This document shows, piece by piece, positions 26,037 to 34,591 of a DNA stretch of 64,000 nucleotides. Numbering within the stretch: position 1 is the first letter of the stretch; each line of letters starts with the position of its first letter. Made by a program: the position numbers and the translations under genes. This DNA comes from Nesterenkonia lacusekhoensis (GTDB taxonomy: Bacteria > Actinomycetota > Actinomycetes > Actinomycetales > Micrococcaceae). The notes below the pieces were generated by a model that had not been told where the DNA came from, searched no databases, and worked only from the letters and a program-made list of their open reading frames with translations. The stretch covers positions 2,356,001 through 2,420,000 of the forward strand of contig NZ_JAGINX010000001.1 of assembly GCF_017876395.1 (NCBI RefSeq), written 5' to 3'.

Positions 26037-26624
26037 ATGAGCACTGAGGATCGAGTCGTCGCACTGGAGGAACGGGTCGCCGTCCTCGAGTCCGCGCTGC
26101 AGCAGAGCAGGGGTGCCGCACCCGCGCATCAGTCACCTCAAGCATCGGTGCCCCCAGCACAGGTCCCGCGGACAGAGGAGTCGACGCCGCAGGACCCAAC
26201 CCCGCAGACCCCCTCCGACGACGACGCCTTCTGGGCGCTGGAGGGACTGCGCGCCCGCACTCCAGAACCTGGCGCGGTGATGATGGTCGGCTCAGTCCAG
26301 GTCCCCTCCGGGGGTGAGGCCCGTTGGCAGATGGCCGCCGGGGCGGACGAACTCTTCTCCTCGGACTTCGCCGACCGCGCCGAGTCGCTCTCAGCCCTGG
26401 CTCACCCGGCCCGGCTGCGCATCCTGCAGCAGCTGATGGCCGAGGCCGAGACCGTCCAGGATCTCGTCGGCACCGGAGAGTTCGGCACCAGTGGGCAGGT
26501 CTACCACCACCTGCGCCAGCTGACCTCTTCCGGATGGCTGCGCGCCTCAGGCGGCGGCCGCTATGAGGTCCCAGCGGCCCGGGTGGTGCCGCTGCTGACC
26601 ATCCTGCTGGGAGTGGACCGATGA
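26037..26624 (+). CDS. ArsR-like winged-helix transcriptional regulator
   Basis: The 195-residue protein has a short N-terminal coiled coil (RVVALEERVAVLESALQQS), about 45 residues of Pro/Gln/Ser linker, and a C-terminal winged helix with ALAHPARLRILQQLMAEAETVQDL and TSGQVYHHLRQLTSSGWL, close to ArsR/HTH_20 domains. No Cys metal ligands are present, so it is not a classic metal sensor. It is the first of three overlapping genes and probably represses them through the 26005-26024 palindrome. The ligand is unknown. Confidence 0.82.
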   Translation: MSTEDRVVALEERVAVLESALQQSRGAAPAHQSPQASVPPAQVPRTEESTPQDPTPQTPSDDDAFWALEGLRARTPEPGAVMMVGSVQVPSGGEARWQMAAGADELFSSDFADRAESLSALAHPARLRILQQLMAEAETVQDLVGTGEFGTSGQVYHHLRQLTSSGWLRASGGGRYEVPAARVVPLLTILLGVDR

Positions 26625-27709
26625 ACCGGCGCCGCACGGTGGCCGTCATGGCGACCTTCGCCGTCGTCGGGGCCCTGGTGGGCGCCCTGCTGCGGCCCGG
26701 GGCGGGTTCCATCGATGAGAGCACTCCCGTCCACGGCGACGCCGAGTTGGCCACACAGACGTTGGAGCACCTCTCCACTGAGGGCATGTATGCGTTGAGC
26801 ATCGCCGAGGTCAGCCCTGAGGGGACGCGGACCGCGACCATCGGCGCCCCGTTGGACGGAGCCTTCGAGATCGGATCCGTCTCCAAAGCCATCACCGGCC
26901 TCCTCTACGCTGAGGCGCTGGAGCGCGGAGAGGTCCACCCGGAGACCACATTGGGTCAGGTCTTCCAGCTCGCAGACGCAGCAGCCGGTGAGGTCACCCT
27001 GGAGGGGCTCAGTCAGCACCGTTCGGGGCTGCCGCGACTGCCGATCTCGCTGACCATGATGGTCGACTCCTACCGCTGGCTGCTGCTGGGCCACAACCCC
27101 TACCGCGAGGAGCCCGCCGACGTCGTCGAAGACCTGCGCAGCGTCTCAGTGGGCGGTGACGACCCCTCCTACTCCAACGTGGGCTACGCCGCGCTGGGCC
27201 TGGCTCTTGCCGCAGTCGCCGAGACGTCCTATTCGGAGCTGGTGCGCAGTCGGCTGGCCGAACCGCTGGGTCTGGAGACCTTCTACCTCCCAGACCATGG
27301 AGACGGGGCGGCTCACCCGCAGGCGGTGGACGGCCGGAGCGCATCCGGACGCGCCCAGCAGCCCTGGGACTCCGCCGGATATGCCCCGGCCGGGGGCATC
27401 CGCGCCGATGCCGACTCGATGGCCGGCCTGGCCCAGGCGCTCCTGTCCGACGAGGCCCCGGGGGCCTCCGCGCTGGATCCGGTCAGCGACTTCGACGAGT
27501 CCACGCAGATCGGTGCCGGGTGGCTGACCCAGGAACATCAGGGCCGCGAGATCACCTGGCACAACGGCCAGACCGGCGGCTTCTCCACGTGGTTCGGCCT
27601 TGACCGCGAGCGCGGCACTGCCGTGTTCATCTCCGCGGCCTCCGACCACCCCGTGGACGACGCCGGCCGGACCCTGCTGCTGGAGGCGGGACGGAGCAGC
27701 GATGACTGA
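26621..27709 (+). CDS. Beta-lactamase-fold serine hydrolase (class C / PBP4*-like), membrane anchored
   Basis: The 362-residue protein has an N-terminal hydrophobic segment (VAVMATFAVVGALVGALL) acting as signal or anchor, so the catalytic domain should face outward. The active-site triad motifs are intact: SVSK (Ser86, Lys89), YSN at 184-186 and HNG at 314-316. Such proteins act as beta-lactamases, D-amino-acid peptidases or esterases; which applies cannot be told. The ATG overlaps the regulator stop (ATGA), and the stop overlaps the next gene by 8 bp, so the three form one operon. Confidence 0.88.
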   Translation: MNRRRTVAVMATFAVVGALVGALLRPGAGSIDESTPVHGDAELATQTLEHLSTEGMYALSIAEVSPEGTRTATIGAPLDGAFEIGSVSKAITGLLYAEALERGEVHPETTLGQVFQLADAAAGEVTLEGLSQHRSGLPRLPISLTMMVDSYRWLLLGHNPYREEPADVVEDLRSVSVGGDDPSYSNVGYAALGLALAAVAETSYSELVRSRLAEPLGLETFYLPDHGDGAAHPQAVDGRSASGRAQQPWDSAGYAPAGGIRADADSMAGLAQALLSDEAPGASALDPVSDFDESTQIGAGWLTQEHQGREITWHNGQTGGFSTWFGLDRERGTAVFISAASDHPVDDAGRTLLLEAGRSSDD

Positions 27710-28052
27710 CCCGCCGACAGTCGTGGCCGTCATCCTCTGGGCGGCGACGATGATCGACCTCATCTCAGCGGCAAGGAAGGCCGTCGACCGATCTCGCCTG
27801 GTCACCGCCGCGATCTTTGCCCTCTTCGGACTGACGGCGGCCCGGGCGCTGCTGCCCGCCGAACCATGGGCGGCCTGGGGCTGGGTCGCAGCCAGCGCCT
27901 TCTATGCCGCAGTGCTGGGGCGGGCGGTTCTGCAGGGGCGGGACCTGCCGTGGTTCCGAGTTGAGGCCGGACGCTGGGCCAGGGTGCGCACCGTGACCTG
28001 GGGCGCCGTCGTCGTCGCGCTGACTGCAGGAGTGCTCTGGTCGTTCCTCTGA
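27702..28052 (+). CDS. Small four-helix membrane protein, third gene of the HTH-hydrolase operon
   Basis: The 116-residue product has four predicted membrane helices (starting VVAVILWAATMIDLI, LVTAAIFALFGLTAA, WGWVAASAFYAAVLG and VTWGAVVVALTAGVLWSFL) with short basic loops. No family is recognised. It overlaps the hydrolase gene by 8 bp and must be co-translated. It could be a partner or immunity-like component of the hydrolase, by context only. Confidence 0.72.
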   Translation: MTDPPTVVAVILWAATMIDLISAARKAVDRSRLVTAAIFALFGLTAARALLPAEPWAAWGWVAASAFYAAVLGRAVLQGRDLPWFRVEAGRWARVRTVTWGAVVVALTAGVLWSFL

Positions 28053-28071
28053 ACGGTCGGACCACGCCTTC

Positions 28072-29244
28072 TCACTGCGGCATACGCAGCCCGACGCCGA
28101 GCTGGCGGGCCAGCGTGCCCGCAGCCGCCTTGGTGCGGGCTTCCACGCTGCGGCGCGGCACACCGGTCTCCGGGAAGATCCGGTTGACCACGAGCTCCCC
28201 GTCCTTGCGCCACAGGTCCACGCGGCCGATCAGCCGGTCTGCGGAGAGCACACCCATCACGTAGTGCCCGTAGATCCGCTCGGCCCTCGGCACATAGGCC
28301 TCGAAAGTGTAGTCGAAGCCGAAGATGCGCAGGGCCCGGCGGCAGTCGCGAAGCAGGGGATCGAAGGGGCCGATCAGCCGCGCCTCCTGCACCGGGCCCA
28401 GGCCCCGGGAATCCGTCTCAGCGGGCTCATCCGCTGAGTCCAGCAGCTCCGGCAGGCTGTAGGCCGTCTCCTTCCACCCCTGGACCTGCAGCGGCACCAG
28501 TCCGGCAAGCTCGATGCCGTGGGCGGCGTCGGCTCGGCTCAGGTGGTAGTGGTGGGCGAAGTCGCCTACAGTCATCACCGTGAGCGCGCCGGCGGCGCGG
28601 CGGGCCAGACCAGCCCGCAGCTCGTCGGCCGGCAGATGCTCCGCCTCGCGCAGGGCGGCCGGTAGGGCACGCTCCGGCAGGTCGAACAGGCGCACGACGC
28701 CGTCACGTGCGGTGATCACCAGCTCACCGGTGCGGACCATCAGTTCCGCGCTCTGCTTGATCTCCGACCAGTTCCAGCCGGTGGTGCGGGCACTCCCCAA
28801 GGCCGCCTCGAGAGTGCCGACCTGGACTCCACGCGGGCTCTGGGCCACGACCTCTCGGATCTGCTCGGCGACGCTGCGGTCCAGGGTGGAGGCGGCGGCC
28901 TCCCGGACGGTTTCGCGGCGCAGCTGCAGCAACGGCCAATCCTCCAGCGGGAAGACGCAGGCGACTTTGGTGAACGCCTCGAAGGACACCGGCTCGGCCG
29001 GCGAGTCCGGGCCGGCGGGCCACAGGGCGGCGTCCACCTCTTCTGCCCGGGCGCTGCGTGGCAGCCGGGTCAGCGAGGTGAGCCGCTGGGCGGTGGAGAC
29101 CCGGGTGAGCGGGTCCAGCTGGATGAGGCCCAGACCGCGGAGGACGGCGCCGGCGTCGTCGTAGTGTCCCGGACCTGCTGGCCGCGGGATCCGCTGGGCG
29201 GCCACCACCACCGCACGCACCTGGTCCTGCGTCATCTCAGCCAT
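28072..29244 (-). CDS. YcaQ-family winged-helix DNA glycosylase
   Basis: The 390-residue protein belongs to the HTH_42 / YcaQ-AlkZ family, whose members unhook interstrand DNA crosslinks and remove bulky alkylated bases. The QxD catalytic signature is present as Gln42-Leu43-Asp44 in GLGLIQLDPL. The late DPLLRDCRRALRIFGFDYTFEAYVP block and VDLWRKDGELVV are typical. It faces the HTH-hydrolase operon convergently with only 19 bp between. Confidence 0.87.
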   Translation of the reverse strand: MAEMTQDQVRAVVVAAQRIPRPAGPGHYDDAGAVLRGLGLIQLDPLTRVSTAQRLTSLTRLPRSARAEEVDAALWPAGPDSPAEPVSFEAFTKVACVFPLEDWPLLQLRRETVREAAASTLDRSVAEQIREVVAQSPRGVQVGTLEAALGSARTTGWNWSEIKQSAELMVRTGELVITARDGVVRLFDLPERALPAALREAEHLPADELRAGLARRAAGALTVMTVGDFAHHYHLSRADAAHGIELAGLVPLQVQGWKETAYSLPELLDSADEPAETDSRGLGPVQEARLIGPFDPLLRDCRRALRIFGFDYTFEAYVPRAERIYGHYVMGVLSADRLIGRVDLWRKDGELVVNRIFPETGVPRRSVEARTKAAAGTLARQLGVGLRMPQ

Positions 29245-29273
29245 GCGAACACCCTATCCCCGCCCCTCGAGCG

Positions 29274-29339
29274 CCGCGGGCGATCACGGACAGAACCGCG
29301 GGTGATCACAGACAGGGCCGCGGGTGATCACAGACAGAG
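29274..29339. repeat. Three 22-bp direct repeats upstream of the ycaQ homologue
   Basis: Near-identical 22-bp units starting CCGCGGG(C/T)GATCAC follow each other at 29274-29295, 29296-29317 and 29318-29339. They lie 30 bp upstream of the ycaQ-like start codon and each contains the palindrome TGATCA (CGATCA in copy 1). They could be iterated regulator sites. Confidence 0.7.
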
Positions 29340-29373
29340 AGGGGCCGCCGGCGATGTGCCGACGACCCCTCTC
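29337..29373 (-). terminator. Hairpin terminator downstream of the PAP2 gene
   Basis: GAGAGGGGCCGCCGGC (29337-29352) pairs with GCCGACGACCCCTCTC (29358-29373) at 13 of 16 positions around a 5-base loop, 34 bp after the PAP2 stop on the minus strand. There is no strong T run. Confidence 0.6.
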
Positions 29374-29407
29374 TTGCGCTCACCGCTCGTGGCGAGGCTG
29401 GTGCGGA

Positions 29408-30505
29408 TCAGACCCGCAGGGCGGGTTTCTCCGGTCTCACACCTTCCGGGGTCTCCGTCATGTCCGAGTCCAGCGTCCGCCGTCTGGAGTACTGGTTGCC
29501 GGTGGCCCATGCACCGATGGCCACCGCGAGCCAACCGATGACGATGCCGGCCAGGCTGTCCACCAGGTAGTGCCAGCCGAAGTACAGCGTGGCGATGAAG
29601 GTCAGGCCGAAGAAGATCCAGCCGGCCCAGCGGATGACCGCGTTGCGCACGGTCTTGTGCGCGAAGAGCGCCATGGTGAAGGTGACCGAGCAGTGCAGGG
29701 AGGCGAAGGCCGCCACACCGTGGATCGCGTCAGCGGTGACCGGGTCGGCCAGGAACTCCATCCGGTTGTTCCACAGCGCATCCTGCAGCGACGTCGTATT
29801 GGTCTCGGGCAGGGCCCCGTAGGCGTAGTTGGTGCCCTCGTAGTAGATCGGCCCGACCGCGGGCAGCATGTAATAGCACACCGTGCCGATGATCCAGTTC
29901 AGGCTCATCGCAGTGGCGTACCAGGCACCGACACGCAGGTCCCGGCTGAAGACCAGGACCACGCCGAGGCTGATCGGGATCAGCGGCAGATAGAACAGGT
30001 AGACCCAGGAGAGCACGGCCGCACTCACGCCGACGCCGAACATGTCCTGCAGCACGAAGGCGGGGTTGACCCCGCCGAAGAGGAACTGGTCCAGAGCTGC
30101 CAGCTCGGTGTCCCAGACGACCTCGTTGGTGAAGATCGGAAGCATGCTCTTGAGGTTGCGGTAGCCCACGTAGCAGACATAGAACGCGAGCATGCCGGTG
30201 GCGATGTAGAGGGCGCGCTTGACGGTCCACTCATGCTTCACGACTTCGACCATCCCGCGTGGGATCTCTTTCCAGCCGCGGCGGCGGATGGCGGCGGGGA
30301 GGAGCCCGGCGAGGAACATCAGGACGCCGAGCATCGGCAGACGGACATAGGCGGGGCCGAGGAAACCTTCGGGATCGCGCAGTCCGACGCCGGTATACAT
30401 CGACGCCGCGATGGCGAGCACACCCGTCACGATGGAGACGATGACGATGAAGGTGTAGGGCCACGAGCGGAGGAACTTCATCCGAAAATTATATGACGCA
30501 TTCAT
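29408..30505 (-). CDS. PAP2-family membrane phosphatase/phosphotransferase (Aur1/Ipt-like)
   Basis: The 365-residue integral membrane protein has about nine helices. The PAP2 active-site features are FASLHCS (His donor) and HYLVDSLAG (His-Asp pair) near the C-terminus. Members dephosphorylate lipid phosphates or transfer phospho-head groups such as inositol phosphate outside the membrane. In actinobacteria this subfamily is often annotated as inositol phosphotransferase-like, but activity is not shown. ATG 30505 is used; ATG 30481 (MKFLRSWPY) is equally possible, since neither has a ribosome site. Confidence 0.85.
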   Translation of the reverse strand: MNASYNFRMKFLRSWPYTFIVIVSIVTGVLAIAASMYTGVGLRDPEGFLGPAYVRLPMLGVLMFLAGLLPAAIRRRGWKEIPRGMVEVVKHEWTVKRALYIATGMLAFYVCYVGYRNLKSMLPIFTNEVVWDTELAALDQFLFGGVNPAFVLQDMFGVGVSAAVLSWVYLFYLPLIPISLGVVLVFSRDLRVGAWYATAMSLNWIIGTVCYYMLPAVGPIYYEGTNYAYGALPETNTTSLQDALWNNRMEFLADPVTADAIHGVAAFASLHCSVTFTMALFAHKTVRNAVIRWAGWIFFGLTFIATLYFGWHYLVDSLAGIVIGWLAVAIGAWATGNQYSRRRTLDSDMTETPEGVRPEKPALRV

Positions 30506-30674
30506 GACATTTTGGTAAACATCCCCGTCGTGGCGGCATCACATGAAGGTCACGATTCAGGCCCTCCAGCGGTACCGATGCTCCGGCCGACCCGCCTGCC
30601 CATAGCGGAGCTCCAGGTCAGACCGATGCCGATGGACTACCGTGGGCGCCATCCCCCTGAGCTGAGCCCGACCC

Positions 30675-32165
30675 TCAGGAGAGACGGAACTCCAGCCCGT
30701 AGTTGTTGAGCAGAGCGGGCAGGCTGCCCGGAGTGAGCTCGTGGGAGGTCAGCTCCACGCAGCGATCGTCCACCAGCTGAGCCAGGAAGTTACTGGTCAG
30801 CAGCAGGACCAGATGCCGACCGGGGCAGATTCCGGTGCCCATGGAGAACGGCATCAGCGGCCATTCATCCCGACCGCGGGGCCGGTCCCAGATCTCCGGG
30901 GCGAAGTGGTGGGCGAACTCCAGGTGGCGCTCATCCCGGTGGAAGTAGGGGGCGAAGATCAGCGTGGAGGTGCCGGCCGGCAGCACCCCGCAGTCGAACT
31001 CCACCTCCATCGTGGTCTCACGCAGGATCATCGGCGTGGTCGCCCACAGCCGCAGCGACTCCAGCACAGAGGCACGCAGCAGCCGCAGCTCAGGCACCGC
31101 CGCACCGGACTCCTGGCTGACCTGCAGCCGGGCGGCGTCGAGACGGTCAGGGTGGGCCGCCAGCAGCGCCAGGGCGCGGAACGTGGCCATTCCGGCAGGG
31201 TCGAAGGCGAAGAGCCATTGCGGCACCTGATTCTCCGGCTCCGCAGCCTCGGGCCCCTCCCCTGACTCCGTCCCGCCGCCTCCGTGGGCCTCTGCCATAT
31301 GCGCGGCCAGGCTGCCGGGCTCTGCCTGCTCCAGCGCCTGGCGGATCCCGGCGATCAGCTCATCCCGGTCCTCCTGGGGCACAGGCTTCAGGAAGGCCCA
31401 GTTCCCGGAGGCACGCAGGCTCTCCATCAGCTCAGTGAACTCCGCATCATCCGCCCAGGAGTCCCCGAGGACCACCCGGCGCACCACCCGTTGCCACGCG
31501 GTGTGGAAAGGCTCCCAGCCCAACCGACCGCCGTCGCGCTCCACCTGCTTCAGCAGGCGCTGCGCCTCCTCCTGCACGATCGGCATGAACTGAGCCGCGG
31601 CATGGTGGATGGGGTGGTCGTGGCCCAGGGCCTCCTCATTGAGGCGACGCCGCTCGGCCCGCTCCTCGTCGTGGGAGATCAGCGAGACCTTGGGTTCGAA
31701 ATGCTTCAGCGCGTTCCGCTTCAGCATCTCCCCCGGGGCGAAGGGTTCCGGGGTCTCCTCCAACACCCGGTGGCAGTGCTCAGGATCCAGCACCATAGCC
31801 ATCCTCTTCCCCGGCAGGTTCAGCATCACCGGCCCGCTGCCGTACTTCTCCGACACCTTGTGCATGCGCTTCACCGCACGGGCCTCCAGGCCGAGGCGCT
31901 CGACGCCGGCCACCATTTTGGGCCGCCGCAGGATGGGGCCCTTGGCGATCGTGGGCAGCTGCACCTCCCCCACCACCTGAGCAGTCTCCGCCAAGGTGAG
32001 CCGGGGCAGCGGATTCTGCACGCTCGTGGGGCCTTCTGCGCAGGCCGGCGCGGTCACCGCATGCTGACCTTCGGGGACTTCACGGCTGCCGTCAGGGATG
32101 TGCTGCTGAGATTGGGAACGCTGTGTCACGGAACTGCACCCTTCGTCGTCCTGTTGCGCACTCAT
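30675..32165 (-). CDS. Cytochrome P450
   Basis: The 496-residue P450 has the haem-ligand loop FSMGTGICPGR (Cys447), the K-helix ESLR (Glu369-Arg372) and a typical C-terminal fold. The first roughly 55 residues are a non-conserved Gln/Ser-rich extension. The I-helix reads FDPAGMATF (Ala324-Gly-Met-Ala-Thr328): the acidic residue that normally precedes the Thr is replaced by Ala, which suggests unusual oxygen activation. No ferredoxin or reductase gene is adjacent. The substrate is unknown. Confidence 0.9.
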   Translation of the reverse strand: MSAQQDDEGCSSVTQRSQSQQHIPDGSREVPEGQHAVTAPACAEGPTSVQNPLPRLTLAETAQVVGEVQLPTIAKGPILRRPKMVAGVERLGLEARAVKRMHKVSEKYGSGPVMLNLPGKRMAMVLDPEHCHRVLEETPEPFAPGEMLKRNALKHFEPKVSLISHDEERAERRRLNEEALGHDHPIHHAAAQFMPIVQEEAQRLLKQVERDGGRLGWEPFHTAWQRVVRRVVLGDSWADDAEFTELMESLRASGNWAFLKPVPQEDRDELIAGIRQALEQAEPGSLAAHMAEAHGGGGTESGEGPEAAEPENQVPQWLFAFDPAGMATFRALALLAAHPDRLDAARLQVSQESGAAVPELRLLRASVLESLRLWATTPMILRETTMEVEFDCGVLPAGTSTLIFAPYFHRDERHLEFAHHFAPEIWDRPRGRDEWPLMPFSMGTGICPGRHLVLLLTSNFLAQLVDDRCVELTSHELTPGSLPALLNNYGLEFRLS

Positions 32166-32370
32166 CTCACACTGCTGACACCAGGCTAGGTGGGCGCCGG
32201 CCGGAGCAACACCCCTCGAACGGGAGCCCCGGGAGCCTGCCGAGGCCGCGGAGCCGACCGAGACCAGGAGCCCGCTCCGGCAGGCCGCCGCGCCGCAGAG
32301 CCGGAACCCAGTGTGCTCCAGGTAACATGGGATAGATCACTCCAGAAGTTCCCGCACCCGAGGAGACCCC

Positions 32371-34077
32371 ATGAACTCCCTCATCCTGGCCGTCATCGGC
32401 ATCGCCATGATGGTCGCCGGGTACATCCTGTACTCGAAATTCCTGGCCAAGAAGGTCTACCGACTCAACGCCGAGTTCAAGACCCCCGCCCACGAGTTCG
32501 ACGACGGCGTCGACTACGTCCCCACCAACCGTTACGTCCTCTGGGGCCACCACTTCACCTCGGTGGCCGGGGCCGCACCCATCGTGGGCCCCGCCGTCGC
32601 CGTGATCTGGGGCTGGCTGCCCGCGTTCCTCTGGGTCACCATCGGCACCATCTTCATCGCCGGCATGCACGACCTGGGTGCCCTCTGGGCCTCCCAGCGG
32701 AACAAGGGCCGATCCATCGGCACCCTCTCCGGGCGCTACATCGGCCCGCGCGGACGCAACCTCTTCCTGGTGGTCGTCTTCCTGCTGCTGCTCATGGTGG
32801 TCTGCGCCTTCGGCGTGGTCATCTCCGACCTGCTCGTCGCCCAGCCCGGAGCCGTCATCCCCGTCTGGGGCGCGCTGGTGGTCGCGCTGCTGGTGGGCCA
32901 GGCGATCTACCGCCTGCGGATGAACCTGCTGCTGGTCACCGCACTCGGCGTCGCGGCGCTCTACGGCCTGATCATCCTGGGCAACGCCTACCCGGTCAGC
33001 CTGCCGGAGGAGTTCCTGGGACTGAACCCGAACGGCCAGTGGATCGTGCTGCTGTTCATCTATGCCGGCGTCGCCTCCCTGCTGCCGGTGTGGGTGCTGC
33101 TGCAGCCGCGCGACTACATCAACGGCATCCAGCTCTTCGTGGGCCTGGGCATCCTCTACGGCGCCGTGCTGATCGCGACGCCGACCATCGTGGCCCCGGC
33201 CTTCAACGAGCACGTCCCCGAGGGCACGCCCTCGATCGTGCCGCTGCTGTTCGTGACCATCGCCTGCGGTGCGATCTCCGGGTTCCACGGCACAGTGGCC
33301 ACCGGCACCACCTCCAAGCAGCTGGACCGTGAGACCGACGCGAAGTTCGTCGGGTACTTCGGCGCCGTGGGCGAGGGCCTGCTGGCTCTGGGCGCGATCA
33401 TCGCCACCACTGCGGGCTTCCAGACCATCGCCGACTGGGAAGAGGTCTACCACGAGTTCCAGGCCGGCGGCGTGCCGGCCTTCGTGGAGGGCGGCGGCGC
33501 CATCGTCAACGCCGGGCTGGGCATCCCTACCGGCCTCTCGGCCACCATCCTGGCCACCATGGCGGTGCTGTTCGCCGCGACCACGATGGACACCGGTGTG
33601 CGCCTGATGCGCTTCGTGGTCCAGGAGATCGGTGAGATGGCCAAGGTGCGGATCAACATCTGGGCCGCCACTGCGGTGGCGGTGGTGATCGCTGCCGCAC
33701 TGACGTTCTCCCAGGGCGCCGATGGATCCGGCGGCATGCTGATCTGGCCGCTGTTCGGCACCACCAACCAGCTCTTGGCAGCCCTGACCATGGGCATCAT
33801 CACCGTGATGCTCATCCGGAAGTCCCGCCCGATCCTGCCGGTGCTCGTCCCGATGGCCTTCGTGCTGGTGATGAGCCTCTACGCCGCGCTGGTCCAGGTG
33901 GTCGGCTTCTACGAGGACGGCGAGTGGCTGCTGTTCACCCTCAACGTCATCATCCTGGTGGCCGGATCCTGGGTGCTGGTGGAGTCGATCATCGCCATGC
34001 TCGCCGCCCGGAAAGCGGAGAAGGAGCCCGAGGACGACGAGCTGCTCACTGCGGAGCAGAAGCTTCCGCTGGACTGA
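32371..34077 (+). CDS. cstA: CstA-family carbon starvation / pyruvate or peptide transporter
   Basis: The 568-residue membrane protein has many helices and CstA signatures: the N-terminal YSKFLAKKVYRLNAEFKTPA, RYVLWGHHFTSVAGAAPIVGPAVAVIWGW, and SGFHGTVATGTTSKQL. E. coli CstA/BtsT homologues import pyruvate or peptides during carbon limitation. A GAGGAG site is placed 6 bases before the ATG. The 205 bp upstream, back to the divergent P450 gene, contain no other gene. A perfect hairpin and then a cory-CC-star gene follow. Confidence 0.93.
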   Translation: MNSLILAVIGIAMMVAGYILYSKFLAKKVYRLNAEFKTPAHEFDDGVDYVPTNRYVLWGHHFTSVAGAAPIVGPAVAVIWGWLPAFLWVTIGTIFIAGMHDLGALWASQRNKGRSIGTLSGRYIGPRGRNLFLVVVFLLLLMVVCAFGVVISDLLVAQPGAVIPVWGALVVALLVGQAIYRLRMNLLLVTALGVAALYGLIILGNAYPVSLPEEFLGLNPNGQWIVLLFIYAGVASLLPVWVLLQPRDYINGIQLFVGLGILYGAVLIATPTIVAPAFNEHVPEGTPSIVPLLFVTIACGAISGFHGTVATGTTSKQLDRETDAKFVGYFGAVGEGLLALGAIIATTAGFQTIADWEEVYHEFQAGGVPAFVEGGGAIVNAGLGIPTGLSATILATMAVLFAATTMDTGVRLMRFVVQEIGEMAKVRINIWAATAVAVVIAAALTFSQGADGSGGMLIWPLFGTTNQLLAALTMGIITVMLIRKSRPILPVLVPMAFVLVMSLYAALVQVVGFYEDGEWLLFTLNVIILVAGSWVLVESIIAMLAARKAEKEPEDDELLTAEQKLPLD

Positions 34078-34130
34078 GCTGATCGGTGACGGGCGGACCG
34101 TTCGCGGAACAGGCGGGCCGATCGCGGAAC

Positions 34131-34156
34131 GGGCGGGACTCAGCGGAGTCCCGCCC
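34131..34156 (+). terminator. Perfect 11-bp hairpin between cstA and the cory-CC-star gene
   Basis: GGGCGGGACTC (34131-34141) pairs perfectly with GAGTCCCGCCC (34146-34156) around AGCG. It ends 19 bases before the downstream ATG and may attenuate read-through from cstA. Confidence 0.6.
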
Positions 34157-34175
34157 GAGACGGAGCGGACGTGTG

Positions 34176-34430
34176 ATGGAGCTGCTGAAGCGTGTGAACG
34201 CGGGGCTGCGTGAGTTCTACGCGGCCCCGCATCGCCGTGCCTTCGCCCGAGCTCAGCGCGATGAGGAGGACCTGTTCATGATGCTGGTCCTCTCCGAGGC
34301 CCTAGGCGTGCCGAACCCGGCCTCCGGCGCCACGCTGGAGCTGCTGCCGGAGATGCTGGACCGTATGCACGACTGGCACATCCGCCAAGGGATGGACCGA
34401 TCCCCCATCGACGGCCTCGGCTGCTGCTGA
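34176..34430 (+). CDS. Cory-CC-star protein
   Basis: The 84-residue protein begins MELLKRVNAGLREFYAAPHR and ends in Gly-Cys-Cys-stop, the feature that names the cory-CC-star family. Such genes are typically found next to cstA-type transporters in actinobacteria, as here, and presumably work with them. The biochemical role is unknown; the C-terminal Cys pair suggests metal or redox chemistry. Confidence 0.85.
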   Translation: MELLKRVNAGLREFYAAPHRRAFARAQRDEEDLFMMLVLSEALGVPNPASGATLELLPEMLDRMHDWHIRQGMDRSPIDGLGCC

Positions 34431-34501
34431 GGCGCAGGCCGGCGTCGGGAGTCCGGCACCTGCGCCGGGACGGACCCTGCACCGGGACGAACGCTGCGCC
34501 C

Positions 34502-34570
34502 GGATCACCCCGCCGACATCCTGAGATCCGTCCGATTGCGCCGTTTCTCAGGAAGAAGCCGGGGCGATCC
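34502..34570. repeat. Dispersed palindrome, family C, copy 2 (degenerate)
   Basis: The left arm beginning GGATCACCCCGCCGACATCC pairs at about 20 of 28 positions with the right arm ending GCCGGGGCGATCC. It lies between the convergent cory-CC-star and aldose epimerase genes. The right arm resembles the copy at 38504-38570. Confidence 0.6.
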
Positions 34571-34591
34571 CACGAGGGACGATCAGCAGGC

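Noticed and set aside
29274-29339. Possible CRISPR array
   Set aside because: Only three units directly abut with no spacers, and no cas genes are present.
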